64,000 bases of DNA from Micromonospora pattaloongensis (GCF_900107255.1 NZ_FNPH01000003.1:558001-622000); one strand, 5' to 3'; counted from the first letter of the stretch, positions 43,398 through 52,061 are shown. Numbers and translations: made by a program. The notes: generated by a model from the sequence alone, not told the origin.

Positions 43398-44293
43398 TGC
43401 GCCGGATTCTCACGACGCTCCTGCTCGGAGCGGGGCTGATGCTGGCCGTGCTCCTCGGCGGCCTCGCGACCGCGGCGCCGGCGCTCGCCGGCCCCGCGAC
43501 CGTGACGACCACGACCGTCGGACCCTCGACGGTGACCGCCGCAGTCCCGGGCCCGGCCCCCGTCACGGCGTTGCCCGCCCGCCCGGTCTCCTTCCTGGCG
43601 CTGCCGGCCGCGCCGGTGCCGCCGGCCGACCCGGACGACATCTCGATCAACGTCGGCGGCGGCAACGGCAAGCCCAGCAGCTCGATCGTGATCCTGCTCG
43701 GGATGACCGTGCTCTCGGTCGCCCCGGCGCTGCTGCTGCTCTGCACGAGCTTCACCAAGATCTTCGTGGTGCTGGGCATCACCCGGAACGCCCTGGGCCT
43801 CGCCACCACGCCGCCGAACCAGGTCCTCGCCGGGCTCGCGCTCTTCCTGAGCCTGTTCATCATGGGCCCGGTGCTGTCCGACATGAACAGCCAGGGCGTG
43901 CAGCCCTATCTCAAGGGTGAGAAGACCCAGTCGCAGGCCTTCAACGACGGGGTCGAGCCGCTGCGCGAGTTCATGTTGCAGCACACCCGCAAGGACGAGA
44001 TCGCGCTGCTGACGAAGGCGGCGAACGACCCGCAGCCGGCCACGCCGGACGATGTGCCGCTCACCACGCTCGTGCCGGCGTTCGTCCTCTCCGAGCTGCG
44101 CGCGGCGTTCATCATCGGCTTCGTGATCTTCGTGCCGTTCCTGGTGATCGACATGGTCGTCGCCGCCTCGCTGATGTCGCTGGGCATGATGATGCTGCCG
44201 CCGGTCACCGTTTCGCTCCCGTTCAAGCTGCTGCTCTTCGTGCTGGTCAACGGCTGGGGACTGATCATCACCGCCCTCGTCGCCAGCTATTGA
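43397..44293 (+). CDS. fliP: Flagellar export gate protein FliP
   Basis: A 298-residue core component of the export gate. A cleavable signal peptide (about 1-31, ending APALA) and a Thr/Pro-rich 60-residue stretch precede the four membrane segments. Landmarks: LLLLCTSFTKIFVVLGITRNALG, PPNQVLAGLALFLSLFIMGP and VPAFVLSELRAAFIIGFVIFVPFLVIDMVVAASLMSLGMMMLPP. The long leader region is unusual and would be extracytoplasmic after cleavage. Confidence 0.96.
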   Translation: MRRILTTLLLGAGLMLAVLLGGLATAAPALAGPATVTTTTVGPSTVTAAVPGPAPVTALPARPVSFLALPAAPVPPADPDDISINVGGGNGKPSSSIVILLGMTVLSVAPALLLLCTSFTKIFVVLGITRNALGLATTPPNQVLAGLALFLSLFIMGPVLSDMNSQGVQPYLKGEKTQSQAFNDGVEPLREFMLQHTRKDEIALLTKAANDPQPATPDDVPLTTLVPAFVLSELRAAFIIGFVIFVPFLVIDMVVAASLMSLGMMMLPPVTVSLPFKLLLFVLVNGWGLIITALVASY

Positions 44294-44343
44294 CCACGAA
44301 TATCCAAGCCATTAACCACGAACCTCCGGCAATTAACCACGAA
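44290..44343 (+). repeat. Three direct repeats of TTAACCACGAA in the fliP-fliQ gap
   Basis: TTGACCACGAA at 44290 (overlapping the end of fliP) and TTAACCACGAA at 44312 and 44333, spaced 22 and 21 bp, i.e. two DNA turns. AT-rich for this genome. They fill the 61-bp gap in an operon whose other genes overlap or nearly touch. The third copy merges into the fliQ ribosome-site region. Function unknown. Confidence 0.85.
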
Positions 44344-44354
44344 AAGGTTCCCCG

Positions 44355-44630
44355 ATGACCGACACCCAGGTCCTCCACATCGGCCTGCAGGCGATGACCA
44401 TGACAGCCAAGCTCGGCGCGCCGGTCCTGCTGACCGCGCTGCTCGTGGGTTTCGCGATCTCGCTGTTCCAGTCCGTGACGCAGATCCAGGAGGCCACGCT
44501 CTCCTTCGTGCCGAAGGCGGTCGGGATCGCGATCGCCCTGCTGGTCAGCGGCAACTGGATGCTGCACGAGCTGGTCTCGTTCACCACCGGCCTGTTCGAC
44601 CAGATTCCCCGCCTGCTGGGCACCGCGTAA
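44355..44630 (+). CDS. fliQ: Flagellar export gate protein FliQ
   Basis: A 91-residue protein with two membrane hairpins (MTAKLGAPVLLTALLVGFAISLFQSVTQIQEATLSFVPK and GIAIALLVSGNWMLHELVSF), the complete FliQ pattern. With FliP and FliR it forms the helical export channel. fliR begins 3 bp after the stop. Confidence 0.96.
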   Translation: MTDTQVLHIGLQAMTMTAKLGAPVLLTALLVGFAISLFQSVTQIQEATLSFVPKAVGIAIALLVSGNWMLHELVSFTTGLFDQIPRLLGTA

Positions 44631-44633
44631 GCC

Positions 44634-45398
44634 ATGACCTGGCAGGTCCCGACCGCCAGCCTGCTGGCCCTGCTGCTCGCCACCGTACGCGCCTCGGCCT
44701 GGCTGGTCGTCTGCCCGCCGTTCCAGGGGCGGGTGATCCCGGCGCAGGTCAAGCCGCTGCTCGCGCTGGCGCTGGCGCTGCCGGTCACCCCCGACCTGGT
44801 CGACCAGGCGCCCGCCGCGACGGCGCCGGCGCTGCTGGTCAGCACGGCCGAACAGGTCGTGGTCGGCGTGGCGCTGGGCTTTCTCACCGCCCTCTTCTTC
44901 GCCGCGATCCAGCTCGCCGGCGACCTGATCGACCTGTTCGGCGGCTTCTCGGTGGCGTTCGCGTTCGACCCGATGTCCAACGCGAGCAGCTCCGTCTTCG
45001 GGCGCTTCTACAACCTGGTCGCGGTCACCCTGCTCTTCGCCAGCGACGGACACCAGATGGTGCTCCGCGGATTCCTGCAGTCCTACCGGACGCTGCCGCT
45101 GGACGGAACGCTGTCACTGGCCAACCTGAGCCGGCTGCTGACCGAGGGCATGGGCGACATGTTCATGGCGGGCCTGCAGATCGCCGGCCCGCTGATCGCC
45201 GTACTCTTCATCACCGACATCGCGTTGGGCCTGCTCAACCGGGTGGCGCCCGCGCTGAACGCGTTCGCGCTCGGCTTCCCCTTGAAGATCTTCCTGACCG
45301 TGGCGCTGGCCGGCACGGCGATCGCCGTGCTGCCGAACGCGCTGGACAACCTGATCCGCAAGGCCGTCCAGGCCGTCGTCGGGCTGTCGGGCGGATGA
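44634..45398 (+). CDS. fliR: Flagellar export gate protein FliR
   Basis: A 254-residue protein with about seven hydrophobic segments. Motifs include PPFQGRVIPAQVKPLLALALAL, FAAIQLAGDLIDLFGGFSVAFAFDP and LGLLNRVAPALNAFALGFPLKI, which is the FliR signature near the C-terminus. Completes the FliPQR channel. flhB starts 7 bp later. Confidence 0.96.
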   Translation: MTWQVPTASLLALLLATVRASAWLVVCPPFQGRVIPAQVKPLLALALALPVTPDLVDQAPAATAPALLVSTAEQVVVGVALGFLTALFFAAIQLAGDLIDLFGGFSVAFAFDPMSNASSSVFGRFYNLVAVTLLFASDGHQMVLRGFLQSYRTLPLDGTLSLANLSRLLTEGMGDMFMAGLQIAGPLIAVLFITDIALGLLNRVAPALNAFALGFPLKIFLTVALAGTAIAVLPNALDNLIRKAVQAVVGLSGG

Positions 45399-45405
45399 GC
45401 AGCGC

Positions 45406-46497
45406 ATGAGCGGGGAGAAGACCGAGAAGCCCACCCCGCAGAAGCGGAAGCAGGCCCGGAAGGAAGGGCAGGTCGCCCGTTCCGCCGACGTGGGGGCGTG
45501 GGCCGGGATGCTGGCAGCGACCGTCCTGCTGCCGATCACGCTGCGGATGGCGACCGGCACGATGCGGACGCTGATGGAACGCGTCCCCTCGGTGATCGAG
45601 AACCCGGACCCGGCCGCCGCGATGGCCGTGCTCCGGACCGGCCTGATCGGCGCCGCGCTCGCGGTCGCCCCGCTCGCCGGGGCGATGCTGGTCATCGGCA
45701 TCGCCGCGGCGGGCGTCCAGGGCGGCATCCACGTCGCCACCAAACTGTTCATCCCGAAGTTCTCCCGGCTCAACCCGCTGCAGGGGTTCAAGCGGACCCT
45801 CGGCCCGCAGGCCTGGTGGGAGGCGACGAAGGCGACGATCAAGACCGGCGTCCTGGCCGGCGTTCTCTACTGGACCATCAAGGACCTGCTCCCGCTGCTC
45901 ATGACCGCCGGCCAGCTGCCGCTCAGCACGCTGATGGGGATCGTCGGTGGCACCGTGCTCACGCTGATCCGCACCGCCGCGGTCGCCGGCCTGGTCATGG
46001 CGGCCGTCGACTACATCGTGGTCCGGCGCCGGACCGACAAGCAGATCAAGATGTCGAAACAGGAGGTCAAGGACGAGCACAAGCGGTCCGAGGGCGACCC
46101 GTTCATCAAGGGGCAGATCCGGGCGCGGCAGTTGGCGATGGGCCGCAACCGGATGATGGCGGAGCTACCCAAGGCCGACGTCGTGGTGGTCAACCCCACC
46201 CACGTCGCCGTGGCGCTGCGCTACGACCCGGCCAAGGGCGCGCCGCGGGTGATCGCGAAGGGCGCCGGCGCCGTCGCGGCGAAGATCCGCGAGGTCGCGG
46301 CCGGCCAGCGGATCCCGCTCGTGCAGGACGTGCCGCTGGCCCGGGCGCTGCACGCGAGCTGCGAGCTGGGCGACGAGGTCCCGCCGGAGCTGTACGGCGC
46401 GGTCGCGAAGGTGCTGGCGTTCGTGATGGGGCTCAAGGCGCGGGGTTCCGCGGCCGGCCTGCACCGGCCATTCGCCGAGTCCCCCGCCGTGTCGTAA
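45406..46497 (+). CDS. flhB: Flagellar export switch protein FlhB
   Basis: A 363-residue protein: basic N-terminus SGEKTEKPTPQKRKQARKEGQVARS, four membrane segments (about 30-210), a helical linker (MSKQEVKDEHKRSEGDP) and the cytoplasmic domain with the self-cleaving N263-PTH site. Cleavage and FliK contact switch export from hook to filament proteins. The C-terminal tail after the core is somewhat long. End of the flbD-flhB operon. Confidence 0.97.
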   Translation: MSGEKTEKPTPQKRKQARKEGQVARSADVGAWAGMLAATVLLPITLRMATGTMRTLMERVPSVIENPDPAAAMAVLRTGLIGAALAVAPLAGAMLVIGIAAAGVQGGIHVATKLFIPKFSRLNPLQGFKRTLGPQAWWEATKATIKTGVLAGVLYWTIKDLLPLLMTAGQLPLSTLMGIVGGTVLTLIRTAAVAGLVMAAVDYIVVRRRTDKQIKMSKQEVKDEHKRSEGDPFIKGQIRARQLAMGRNRMMAELPKADVVVVNPTHVAVALRYDPAKGAPRVIAKGAGAVAAKIREVAAGQRIPLVQDVPLARALHASCELGDEVPPELYGAVAKVLAFVMGLKARGSAAGLHRPFAESPAVS

Positions 46498-46502
46498 AAG
46501 TT

Positions 46503-46529
46503 CTCACCTCGCCGTCGCGCCGTCCGATA
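46503..46529 (+). promoter_or_regulatory. FliA-type promoter of flhA
   Basis: CTCAC, 15 bp, TCCGATA (one change in the -10). It lies 5 bp after the flhB stop and ends 71 bp before the flhA start, explaining why flhA is set apart by 103 bp. Confidence 0.68.
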
Positions 46530-46600
46530 GGTGGGGCGCCAGGACGGCAGCGCAGAGGGCATGGACAGGCCCGGCATAACTCCCACCTGTGGAAGGTGCC

Positions 46601-48640
46601 GTGAACCCGAGGCGACTGAGCCAGCTCGTGGTGCCGGTCGGCGTAATCATGATCATCGTAATGATGGTCGTGCCGTTGCCGACCCTGCTGCTCGACCTTC
46701 TGATCGCGTTGAACATCACCGGCGCGCTGCTGATCCTGCTCGTGAGCATGTTCGTGCAGCGCCCACTCGACTTCTCGATTCTCCCGGCGCTGCTGCTGGT
46801 CGCCACCCTCTTCCGGCTGGCCCTCAACATCAGCGCCACCCGGCTCGTCCTGCTGGACGGCTTCGCCGGCAACGTCATCGAGGCGTTCGGGCACTTCGTC
46901 GTCGGCGGCTCGCTCGTCGTCGGCATGGTGATCTTCCTGATCCTGATCATCGTGCAGATCGTCGTGGTCACCAAGGGCTCCGAGCGGGTCGCCGAGGTGG
47001 GCGCGCGGTTCACCCTCGACGCCATGCCCGGCAAGCAGATGGCGATCGACGCGGACCTCAACGCGGGCCTGATCGACGAGGCGGAGGCGCGCCGCCGGCG
47101 CGCCGAGGTCGCGGCCGAGGCCGACTTCTACGGCGCGATGGACGGCGCCTCGAAGTTCGTCAAGGGCGACGCGATCGCCGCCATCATCATCACGCTGGTC
47201 AACCTGATCGGCGGCTTCATCATCGGCATGATGCAGCGCGGCATGTCGGCCGGCGAGGCCATCCAGACGTACAGCCTGCTCAGCGTCGGTGACGGCCTCG
47301 TCTCGCAGATCCCCGCGCTGCTGCTGTCGGTCGCGACCGGTCTGATCGTCACCCGGTCCGCCACCGACGGCGACATGGGCAGCAACGTCAGCCAGCAGCT
47401 CGGCCAGCACAAGCGCGCGCTGCAGATCGGCGGCGGCGCGGCCGTGGCGCTCTGCGTCATCCCCGGCCTGCCCAAGCTGCCGTTCCTGCTGGTGGGCGGC
47501 GCCGTGCTGCTGATCGCCCAGCGGCTGCCGAACCGCGAGGCCACCGCCGACGAGCCGACCGAGACCGTGGCCGGGCCCGCCCCGGACTCGACCGAGTCGC
47601 TGATCGGCGAGATGCGCGTCGACCCGCTCGAGTTGGCGCTCTCCCCCGACCTGGTCGACCTGGTCGACCCCACGACCGGGGACCTGCTCGACCGGGTACG
47701 GGCGCTGCGCCGCAAGATGGCGCTCGAACTGGGCATGGTGATGCCCCCGGTGCGCACCCACGACGATCTCGACCTGCCGCTGTCCACGTACGTCATCCGA
47801 ATCAGCGGGGTCGAGGTCGGACGGGGTCAGGCACCGCCGGGCACGGTGCTCGCGATCGGCGAAGGGCTGCAGGCGCTGCCCGGCCGGGCCGGCACCGAGC
47901 CGGTCTTCGGACTCACCGGCAAATGGGTTCCCACCGAGCTGCAGTACCAGGCCGAGTTGACCGGCGCGACGGTCGTGGACCGCGCCTCCGTGATCATCAC
48001 GCACCTGGCCGAGGTGGTCCGGAGCAACGCGAGCCGGCTGCTGGGCCGCGAGGACGTACGGGCGCTGACGGAGATGACCAAGCGGACCCACCCGGTCGTC
48101 GTCGAGGAGCTCACGCCGGCGCTGCTGAGCCTCGGTCAGATCCAGAAGGTGCTGCAGTCCCTGCTCGACGAGGGCGTGCCGATCCGCGACCTGGTCCGCA
48201 TCTTCGAGGCGCTCTCGCTGCGCGCCAAGGTGTCGACGGACGCCGACGGCCTCGTCGAGGCCGCCCGGACCGCCCTCGGCCCGGCGATCGCGGCGCAGCG
48301 CGCCATCGGCGGCGCGCTCCCCGTGATCACGCTCGATCCCCAGCTCGAACAGTCGCTGTTGGAGGCGCTGCGCCCGGCGGAAACCGGGGCGTTCCTCGCG
48401 ATCGACGGCGCCCGCGCCGAGACGATCGTCAGCCAGATCGGCCGCCTCGCCGAGGCGGCCGAACAGGCCGGCACCACCCCGGTGGTGGCCTGCTCACCGC
48501 AGCTACGCGCGCCGCTGAGCCGTCTGCTGCACGCCGGGGCCCGGCGGGTGCCGGTCCTGTCCTACTCGGAGATCTCCGGTTCTGTGTCGCACATCGAGAC
48601 GATGGGAGTGGTGAACGGTGCCTACGCGGGTGCTGCTTGA
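46601..48640 (+). CDS. flhA: Flagellar export gate protein FlhA
   Basis: A 679-residue protein with eight membrane segments in the first 315 residues and a large cytoplasmic domain. The conserved FHIPEP loop reads ERVAEVGARFTLDAMPGKQMAIDADLNAGLI ... DFYGAMDGASKFVKGDAIA. The cytoplasmic part (RVDPLELALSPDLVDL, VRTHDDLDLPLSTY, PVVVEELTPALLSLGQIQKVLQSLL) docks export substrates. The GTG at 46601 with GGAAGG is preferred over a GTG four codons earlier. Overlaps the next gene by 23 bp. Confidence 0.97.
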   Translation: MNPRRLSQLVVPVGVIMIIVMMVVPLPTLLLDLLIALNITGALLILLVSMFVQRPLDFSILPALLLVATLFRLALNISATRLVLLDGFAGNVIEAFGHFVVGGSLVVGMVIFLILIIVQIVVVTKGSERVAEVGARFTLDAMPGKQMAIDADLNAGLIDEAEARRRRAEVAAEADFYGAMDGASKFVKGDAIAAIIITLVNLIGGFIIGMMQRGMSAGEAIQTYSLLSVGDGLVSQIPALLLSVATGLIVTRSATDGDMGSNVSQQLGQHKRALQIGGGAAVALCVIPGLPKLPFLLVGGAVLLIAQRLPNREATADEPTETVAGPAPDSTESLIGEMRVDPLELALSPDLVDLVDPTTGDLLDRVRALRRKMALELGMVMPPVRTHDDLDLPLSTYVIRISGVEVGRGQAPPGTVLAIGEGLQALPGRAGTEPVFGLTGKWVPTELQYQAELTGATVVDRASVIITHLAEVVRSNASRLLGREDVRALTEMTKRTHPVVVEELTPALLSLGQIQKVLQSLLDEGVPIRDLVRIFEALSLRAKVSTDADGLVEAARTALGPAIAAQRAIGGALPVITLDPQLEQSLLEALRPAETGAFLAIDGARAETIVSQIGRLAEAAEQAGTTPVVACSPQLRAPLSRLLHAGARRVPVLSYSEISGSVSHIETMGVVNGAYAGAA

Positions 48641-50138
48641 GGGTCCGGAGATCGAGCCGCTGCTGGCACAGGTCCGCGAGGAGTACGGCGCCGGGGCACG
48701 GATCGTCAACGCCGAGAAGGTCCGGGTCGGTGGCGTCGGGGGCTTCTTCGCCCGGGAGCACTTCGAGCTGTCGGTCGAGGTGCCGGACGGGGTGGCCACC
48801 CCCGCCCCGGCGACGCCGGCCGACGCCGCCGGCGCGGGGCCGATCGCTCCGCGGTCGCTCGATGACCTGCTCAACCTGGCCGAGGCGAAGGAGGAACAGC
48901 AGCCGGCCGTGACGCCGTCCACGATCACGCCCAGCCAGTCCACGCCCGTTCCCGGCCTCGCCACGTCGCCCGCCGGAACGTCGGGGCCGGCGAAGGCACC
49001 CGTCCGCACGCCGGGCGCTCCGTCGAGCGCCGGCGCGAGCGGGTTCACCCCGTTCGTCCCGCCCACGGTCACCGCCACCCGAACCGCGGCGGTCAGGCCG
49101 GCGGCCGACACGCCGGCCCCGCCGGCGGCGACCCCGGCGACGGCGGGCATCCCGCTGACGCGGCCGGTCCCGTCCACCCCGCCCGTGCCGCGCGCCTCGC
49201 TGGTCTCCACGGCCGGTCCGGCGTTCGCCGACGTGATGGCCGACCTGAACTCCGCCAACCTCACCACGGCCGCTTCCCTGGCACTGCGGCCGCAGGCCGC
49301 GCCGGCCGTAGCGACGCCCCCGGTGGCCGCGCCCGCCCCGGCGACGCCCGCCGTGGTCACCTCGTCCGCCGTGACCACGCCCGCCGTGGTCACCTCATCC
49401 GCCGTGACCACGCCCGCCGTGGTCGCCTCGTCCGCGGTGGCCACGCGCCCTCCGGCCGTCGCCCGGCTGGTGGACCTCGGGGTGCCCGAGCCGCTCGCCG
49501 CACGCGTGACCGGCGGCGATCCGTACCAGGAGATCCTCGACGCGCTCGCCGCGCTGCCGGCGCCGCCGCGCGCCCCGAAGCGCGCCGGGGACGTGCTGGT
49601 GATCGCCGGCGAGCTCGCGCACGCCTTGCCGATCGCCCGCGAGGTCGCCCAGGGGCTGCATCTCGACCCCGCGAAGCTCCTGCTCGTCGCCCCCACCACC
49701 GGCGGAACCGGTCTGCACGCATCGCGCCGGATCTCCGGGCCGGCGGAGGCGCACCGACGTGCCCGGACCATGCACCGCGCCGAGGTGCCGCACGTCGTCG
49801 TCGTCGACGCCCCGATCACCAGCTCGGACGACGGCTGGGTGCGCTCGATCTCCGACGCGCTCGGCGCGACCGCGGTCTGGGCGGCCGTCGACGCCACCCG
49901 CAAACTCGCGGATACGGCGCGGCACCTGCAGCTCATGGGCCGGGTGGACGCCACCGCGGTCTACGCCACGGCCGCCTGCTCGGACCCGGCCGCGGTGCTC
50001 GGGCTGAACGTGCCGGTGGCGCTGCTGGAGCGCCGCCCTGCCACGGCTATGGCGTGGGCGACGCTGCTGTGCGAACGCCTGCGCGCCGCCGCGGGACAGC
50101 TCACGAACCGGTTGGAGGTTAGCTATGTCACTCATTAG
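48618..50138 (+). CDS. FlhF-like protein lacking GTPase motifs
   Basis: A 506-residue protein in the flhF slot after flhA. The N-terminal 55 residues (GPEIEPLLAQVREEYGAGARIVNAEKV) look like the FlhF N-terminal domain. Residues about 55-280 are Pro/Ala/Thr/Val-rich with an 11-residue tandem repeat. The last 190 residues have the strand-helix rhythm of an SRP-type GTPase (VLVIAGELAHALPIAREVAQGL, KLLLVAPTTGG, VPHVVVVDAP), but GxxGxGKTT is replaced by GELAHAL, DTAGR by DAPIT, and no TKxD is seen. Nucleotide binding is unlikely. FlhF sets flagellar number and place; a scaffold role is inferred. Confidence 0.72.
   Translation: MPTRVLLEGPEIEPLLAQVREEYGAGARIVNAEKVRVGGVGGFFAREHFELSVEVPDGVATPAPATPADAAGAGPIAPRSLDDLLNLAEAKEEQQPAVTPSTITPSQSTPVPGLATSPAGTSGPAKAPVRTPGAPSSAGASGFTPFVPPTVTATRTAAVRPAADTPAPPAATPATAGIPLTRPVPSTPPVPRASLVSTAGPAFADVMADLNSANLTTAASLALRPQAAPAVATPPVAAPAPATPAVVTSSAVTTPAVVTSSAVTTPAVVASSAVATRPPAVARLVDLGVPEPLAARVTGGDPYQEILDALAALPAPPRAPKRAGDVLVIAGELAHALPIAREVAQGLHLDPAKLLLVAPTTGGTGLHASRRISGPAEAHRRARTMHRAEVPHVVVVDAPITSSDDGWVRSISDALGATAVWAAVDATRKLADTARHLQLMGRVDATAVYATAACSDPAAVLGLNVPVALLERRPATAMAWATLLCERLRAAAGQLTNRLEVSYVTH
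49341..49439 (+). repeat. Tandem 33-bp repeat in the FlhF-like gene
   Basis: Three in-frame 33-bp units coding (A/T)TPAVV(T/A)SSAV, nearly identical at DNA level (the second differs from the first by very few bases, the third by a few more). They sit in the disordered linker. Confidence 0.88.
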
Positions 50139-50385
50139 GCCCGCCGCGCTCGGACTGGCCACGCTGATGGCCGGTCCGGCCCTGTGGCGCGCGTTCGTCA
50201 CCCAGACCCTGGACGTGCAGAGCGCGCTGACGCGCTTTCTGATCGCCGTGCCGATCGCGGCCATCATGCTCGCCGCGCTGCGCATCATCACCGAGAGCTA
50301 CCGTCGACGCCCGCGCCTCTTCGCCGAACTACAAGCCCAAACCCAGCCCACCCCCACCCCCACCGACCCCACACCCACCCCCTGA
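50125..50385 (+). CDS. Small membrane protein of unknown function
   Basis: An 86-residue protein starting inside the end of the FlhF-like gene (14-bp overlap). Two hydrophobic stretches, about 7-20 and 38-54 (FLIAVPIAAIMLAALRII), and a Thr-Pro tail. Usually an flhG/minD-like gene follows flhF; this is not one. Overlap suggests it is translated with the FlhF-like protein and may anchor it to the membrane (inference). Followed by palindrome copy B. Confidence 0.65.
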   Translation: MSLIRPAALGLATLMAGPALWRAFVTQTLDVQSALTRFLIAVPIAAIMLAALRIITESYRRRPRLFAELQAQTQPTPTPTDPTPTP

Positions 50386-50391
50386 TCCTCG

Positions 50392-50462
50392 CGATCTTGC
50401 AGTTGTGGCCCCGCTTATGCCCCTTTTTAAGGGCATATGACGGGGCCACAACTACAAGATCG
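50392..50462. repeat. Dispersed palindrome, copy B (probable bidirectional terminator)
   Basis: Left arm 50392-50413 pairs with right arm 50441-50462 at 21 of 22 positions. An inner hairpin ATGCCC/GGGCAT encloses a T-rich loop. It shares the core CGATCTTGCAGTT-TGGCC and the 71-bp length with the copy at 3903-3973, and again separates convergent genes. Confidence 0.85.
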
Positions 50463-50476
50463 GCGGGTAAAGAGGG

Positions 50477-51934
50477 TCAGGCGGCGAAGGAGACGCCGGA
50501 GCGGCCGCGCTTGGCGGTGTACATGGCGGCGTCGGCGGACCGGATCACCTCGTCCGGGCCGCGCAGCGGGGCCGACGCCGCGTCGACCAGCGTGACGCCG
50601 ATGCTCGGGGTGACCCGCACGGTGCGACCGGCGACCACGACGGGTTCGCCGATCGCGGCGATCAATCGCCGACCCAGCTCCTCGGCGTTCCAGCGATCCC
50701 GCACCTGCTCGGCGACCACCACGAACTCGTCGCCACCGAGCCGGGCGGCGACGTCGTGCCGGCGCACCGACGACCAGAGCCGCTCGGCGGTCACCCGCAG
50801 CACCTCGTCGCCGGCCTCGTGCCCGAGATCGTCGTTGATCCGCTTGAAGCCGTCGAGATCGAGGAAGAGGACCGCGACCAGCCCGGCCCCCGCCGCGCAG
50901 CGGTTGAGCACCTGGGCCAGGTGATCCAGGAGGAAGCGCCGGTTGGGCAGGCCGGTGAGCGCATCGTGCAACGCCAGCTTCTCCTCGCGCCGATGCTCCG
51001 TGACGTCCCGGTTGATCGCGATCGCGCCCGAGACGTGACCGAACTGGTCGGTCATCGCGGTCATCGAGCAGAGCAGCTGGACCTCGTCGCCGTCCGCGCG
51101 CCGCTGCCGCAGCTCGCCGTTCCACACCCCGGTCCGGCCGAGCTCCGCGAGCAGGTCGGCGCGGCTGACCGCCTCCCCCGTCGCCGTTGAGATGAACTGG
51201 GTGGCGAGCAGCGCCTGCGCGTCGCAGCCGAGCGCCTCGGCCGCCGAGTAGAGGTAGACGCGTTCCGCGGCGCTGTTCCAGTTGACCACCCGGTCCTCGG
51301 CGTCCCACGCGATGATCACGTCCGAAACCTGGTCCACCAGCTCCGCCTGCCGGCGCATGTCGTCGACCGCGGCGGTGGAGAATGCCAGCCGATCGATCGC
51401 CACCAGCGTGGCGGCGGCGGTGTCGGCGACCGCGTGCAGGAACGCCACGTCGCCGTCGGCGTACGTCGGTTTCCCCGCCTCGCGCGTCGCGACCAGCACC
51501 CCGCGTACCGAGCCGTCACCGCCGAGCGGGACGACCGCCACGGCGCCGAGGCCGTCGACCGCGTTCCACGGCGCGGCCCCGAGTTCCGGACCGTCGAGGT
51601 GCGCGGCCACCTCCGCCGGCCCCAGGATCGCGTCGATTCCCGCCTCCAGCACCGCGTAGAGCAGGTCGGCGCCCCAGGAGTCCTCGATCAGGTCGCCGCC
51701 GTGCCGCAGCAGCCGCTCGGCCCGCGGGTCGCGGTGCGCCGCGCCGGCCCGGGCAAGCCCGGTCCGCTCCCCCGGCACCGTCAGCCAGACGCTGCAGCCG
51801 TCACCGAGGAGCTCGGTCACCGCGCGGGCCGCGGCCTCCGACACCTGCCGCTGGTCCGGCGCCACACCCGTCATGGTGCGGGCGATGTCCACGACGGCCT
51901 GCAGCCGCCGCGCCTCCACCGACCTCGCCGTCAT
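50477..51934 (-). CDS. GAF-PAS-GGDEF diguanylate cyclase
   Basis: A 485-residue soluble protein. A GAF domain is at about 10-175, PAS at about 190-310 (VIIAWDAEDRVVNWNSAAERVYLYSAAE) and GGDEF at about 325-485 with LTGLPNRRFLLDHL, active motif ARLGGDEFVVV and an RRHD inhibitory I-site six residues before it, so product-inhibited c-di-GMP synthesis is expected. The ATG at 51934 has GGAGGA upstream; a GTG at 52003 is a less likely start. A FliA-type promoter at 52024-52050 places it in the flagellar regulon. Confidence 0.92.
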   Translation of the reverse strand: MTARSVEARRLQAVVDIARTMTGVAPDQRQVSEAAARAVTELLGDGCSVWLTVPGERTGLARAGAAHRDPRAERLLRHGGDLIEDSWGADLLYAVLEAGIDAILGPAEVAAHLDGPELGAAPWNAVDGLGAVAVVPLGGDGSVRGVLVATREAGKPTYADGDVAFLHAVADTAAATLVAIDRLAFSTAAVDDMRRQAELVDQVSDVIIAWDAEDRVVNWNSAAERVYLYSAAEALGCDAQALLATQFISTATGEAVSRADLLAELGRTGVWNGELRQRRADGDEVQLLCSMTAMTDQFGHVSGAIAINRDVTEHRREEKLALHDALTGLPNRRFLLDHLAQVLNRCAAGAGLVAVLFLDLDGFKRINDDLGHEAGDEVLRVTAERLWSSVRRHDVAARLGGDEFVVVAEQVRDRWNAEELGRRLIAAIGEPVVVAGRTVRVTPSIGVTLVDAASAPLRGPDEVIRSADAAMYTAKRGRSGVSFAA

Positions 51935-52023
51935 CCCGTCCTCCATCAGCGGCGACCCGGCACCGGACCGGCCGCTGCCGGACAGCCGTGAACACGCCGT
52001 CACCCATAGGTTCGCAACGTCAT

Positions 52024-52050
52024 GATCGGTCGGTGGGGGTTGGACATGAG
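52024..52050 (-). promoter_or_regulatory. FliA-type promoter of the diguanylate cyclase gene
   Basis: On the minus strand: CTCAT, 15 bp, ACCGATC (one change in the -10). It lies in the short gap after dnaE and points at the GGDEF gene, 90 bp from its preferred start. Confidence 0.65.
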
Positions 52051-52061
52051 GTTAACGGGGG

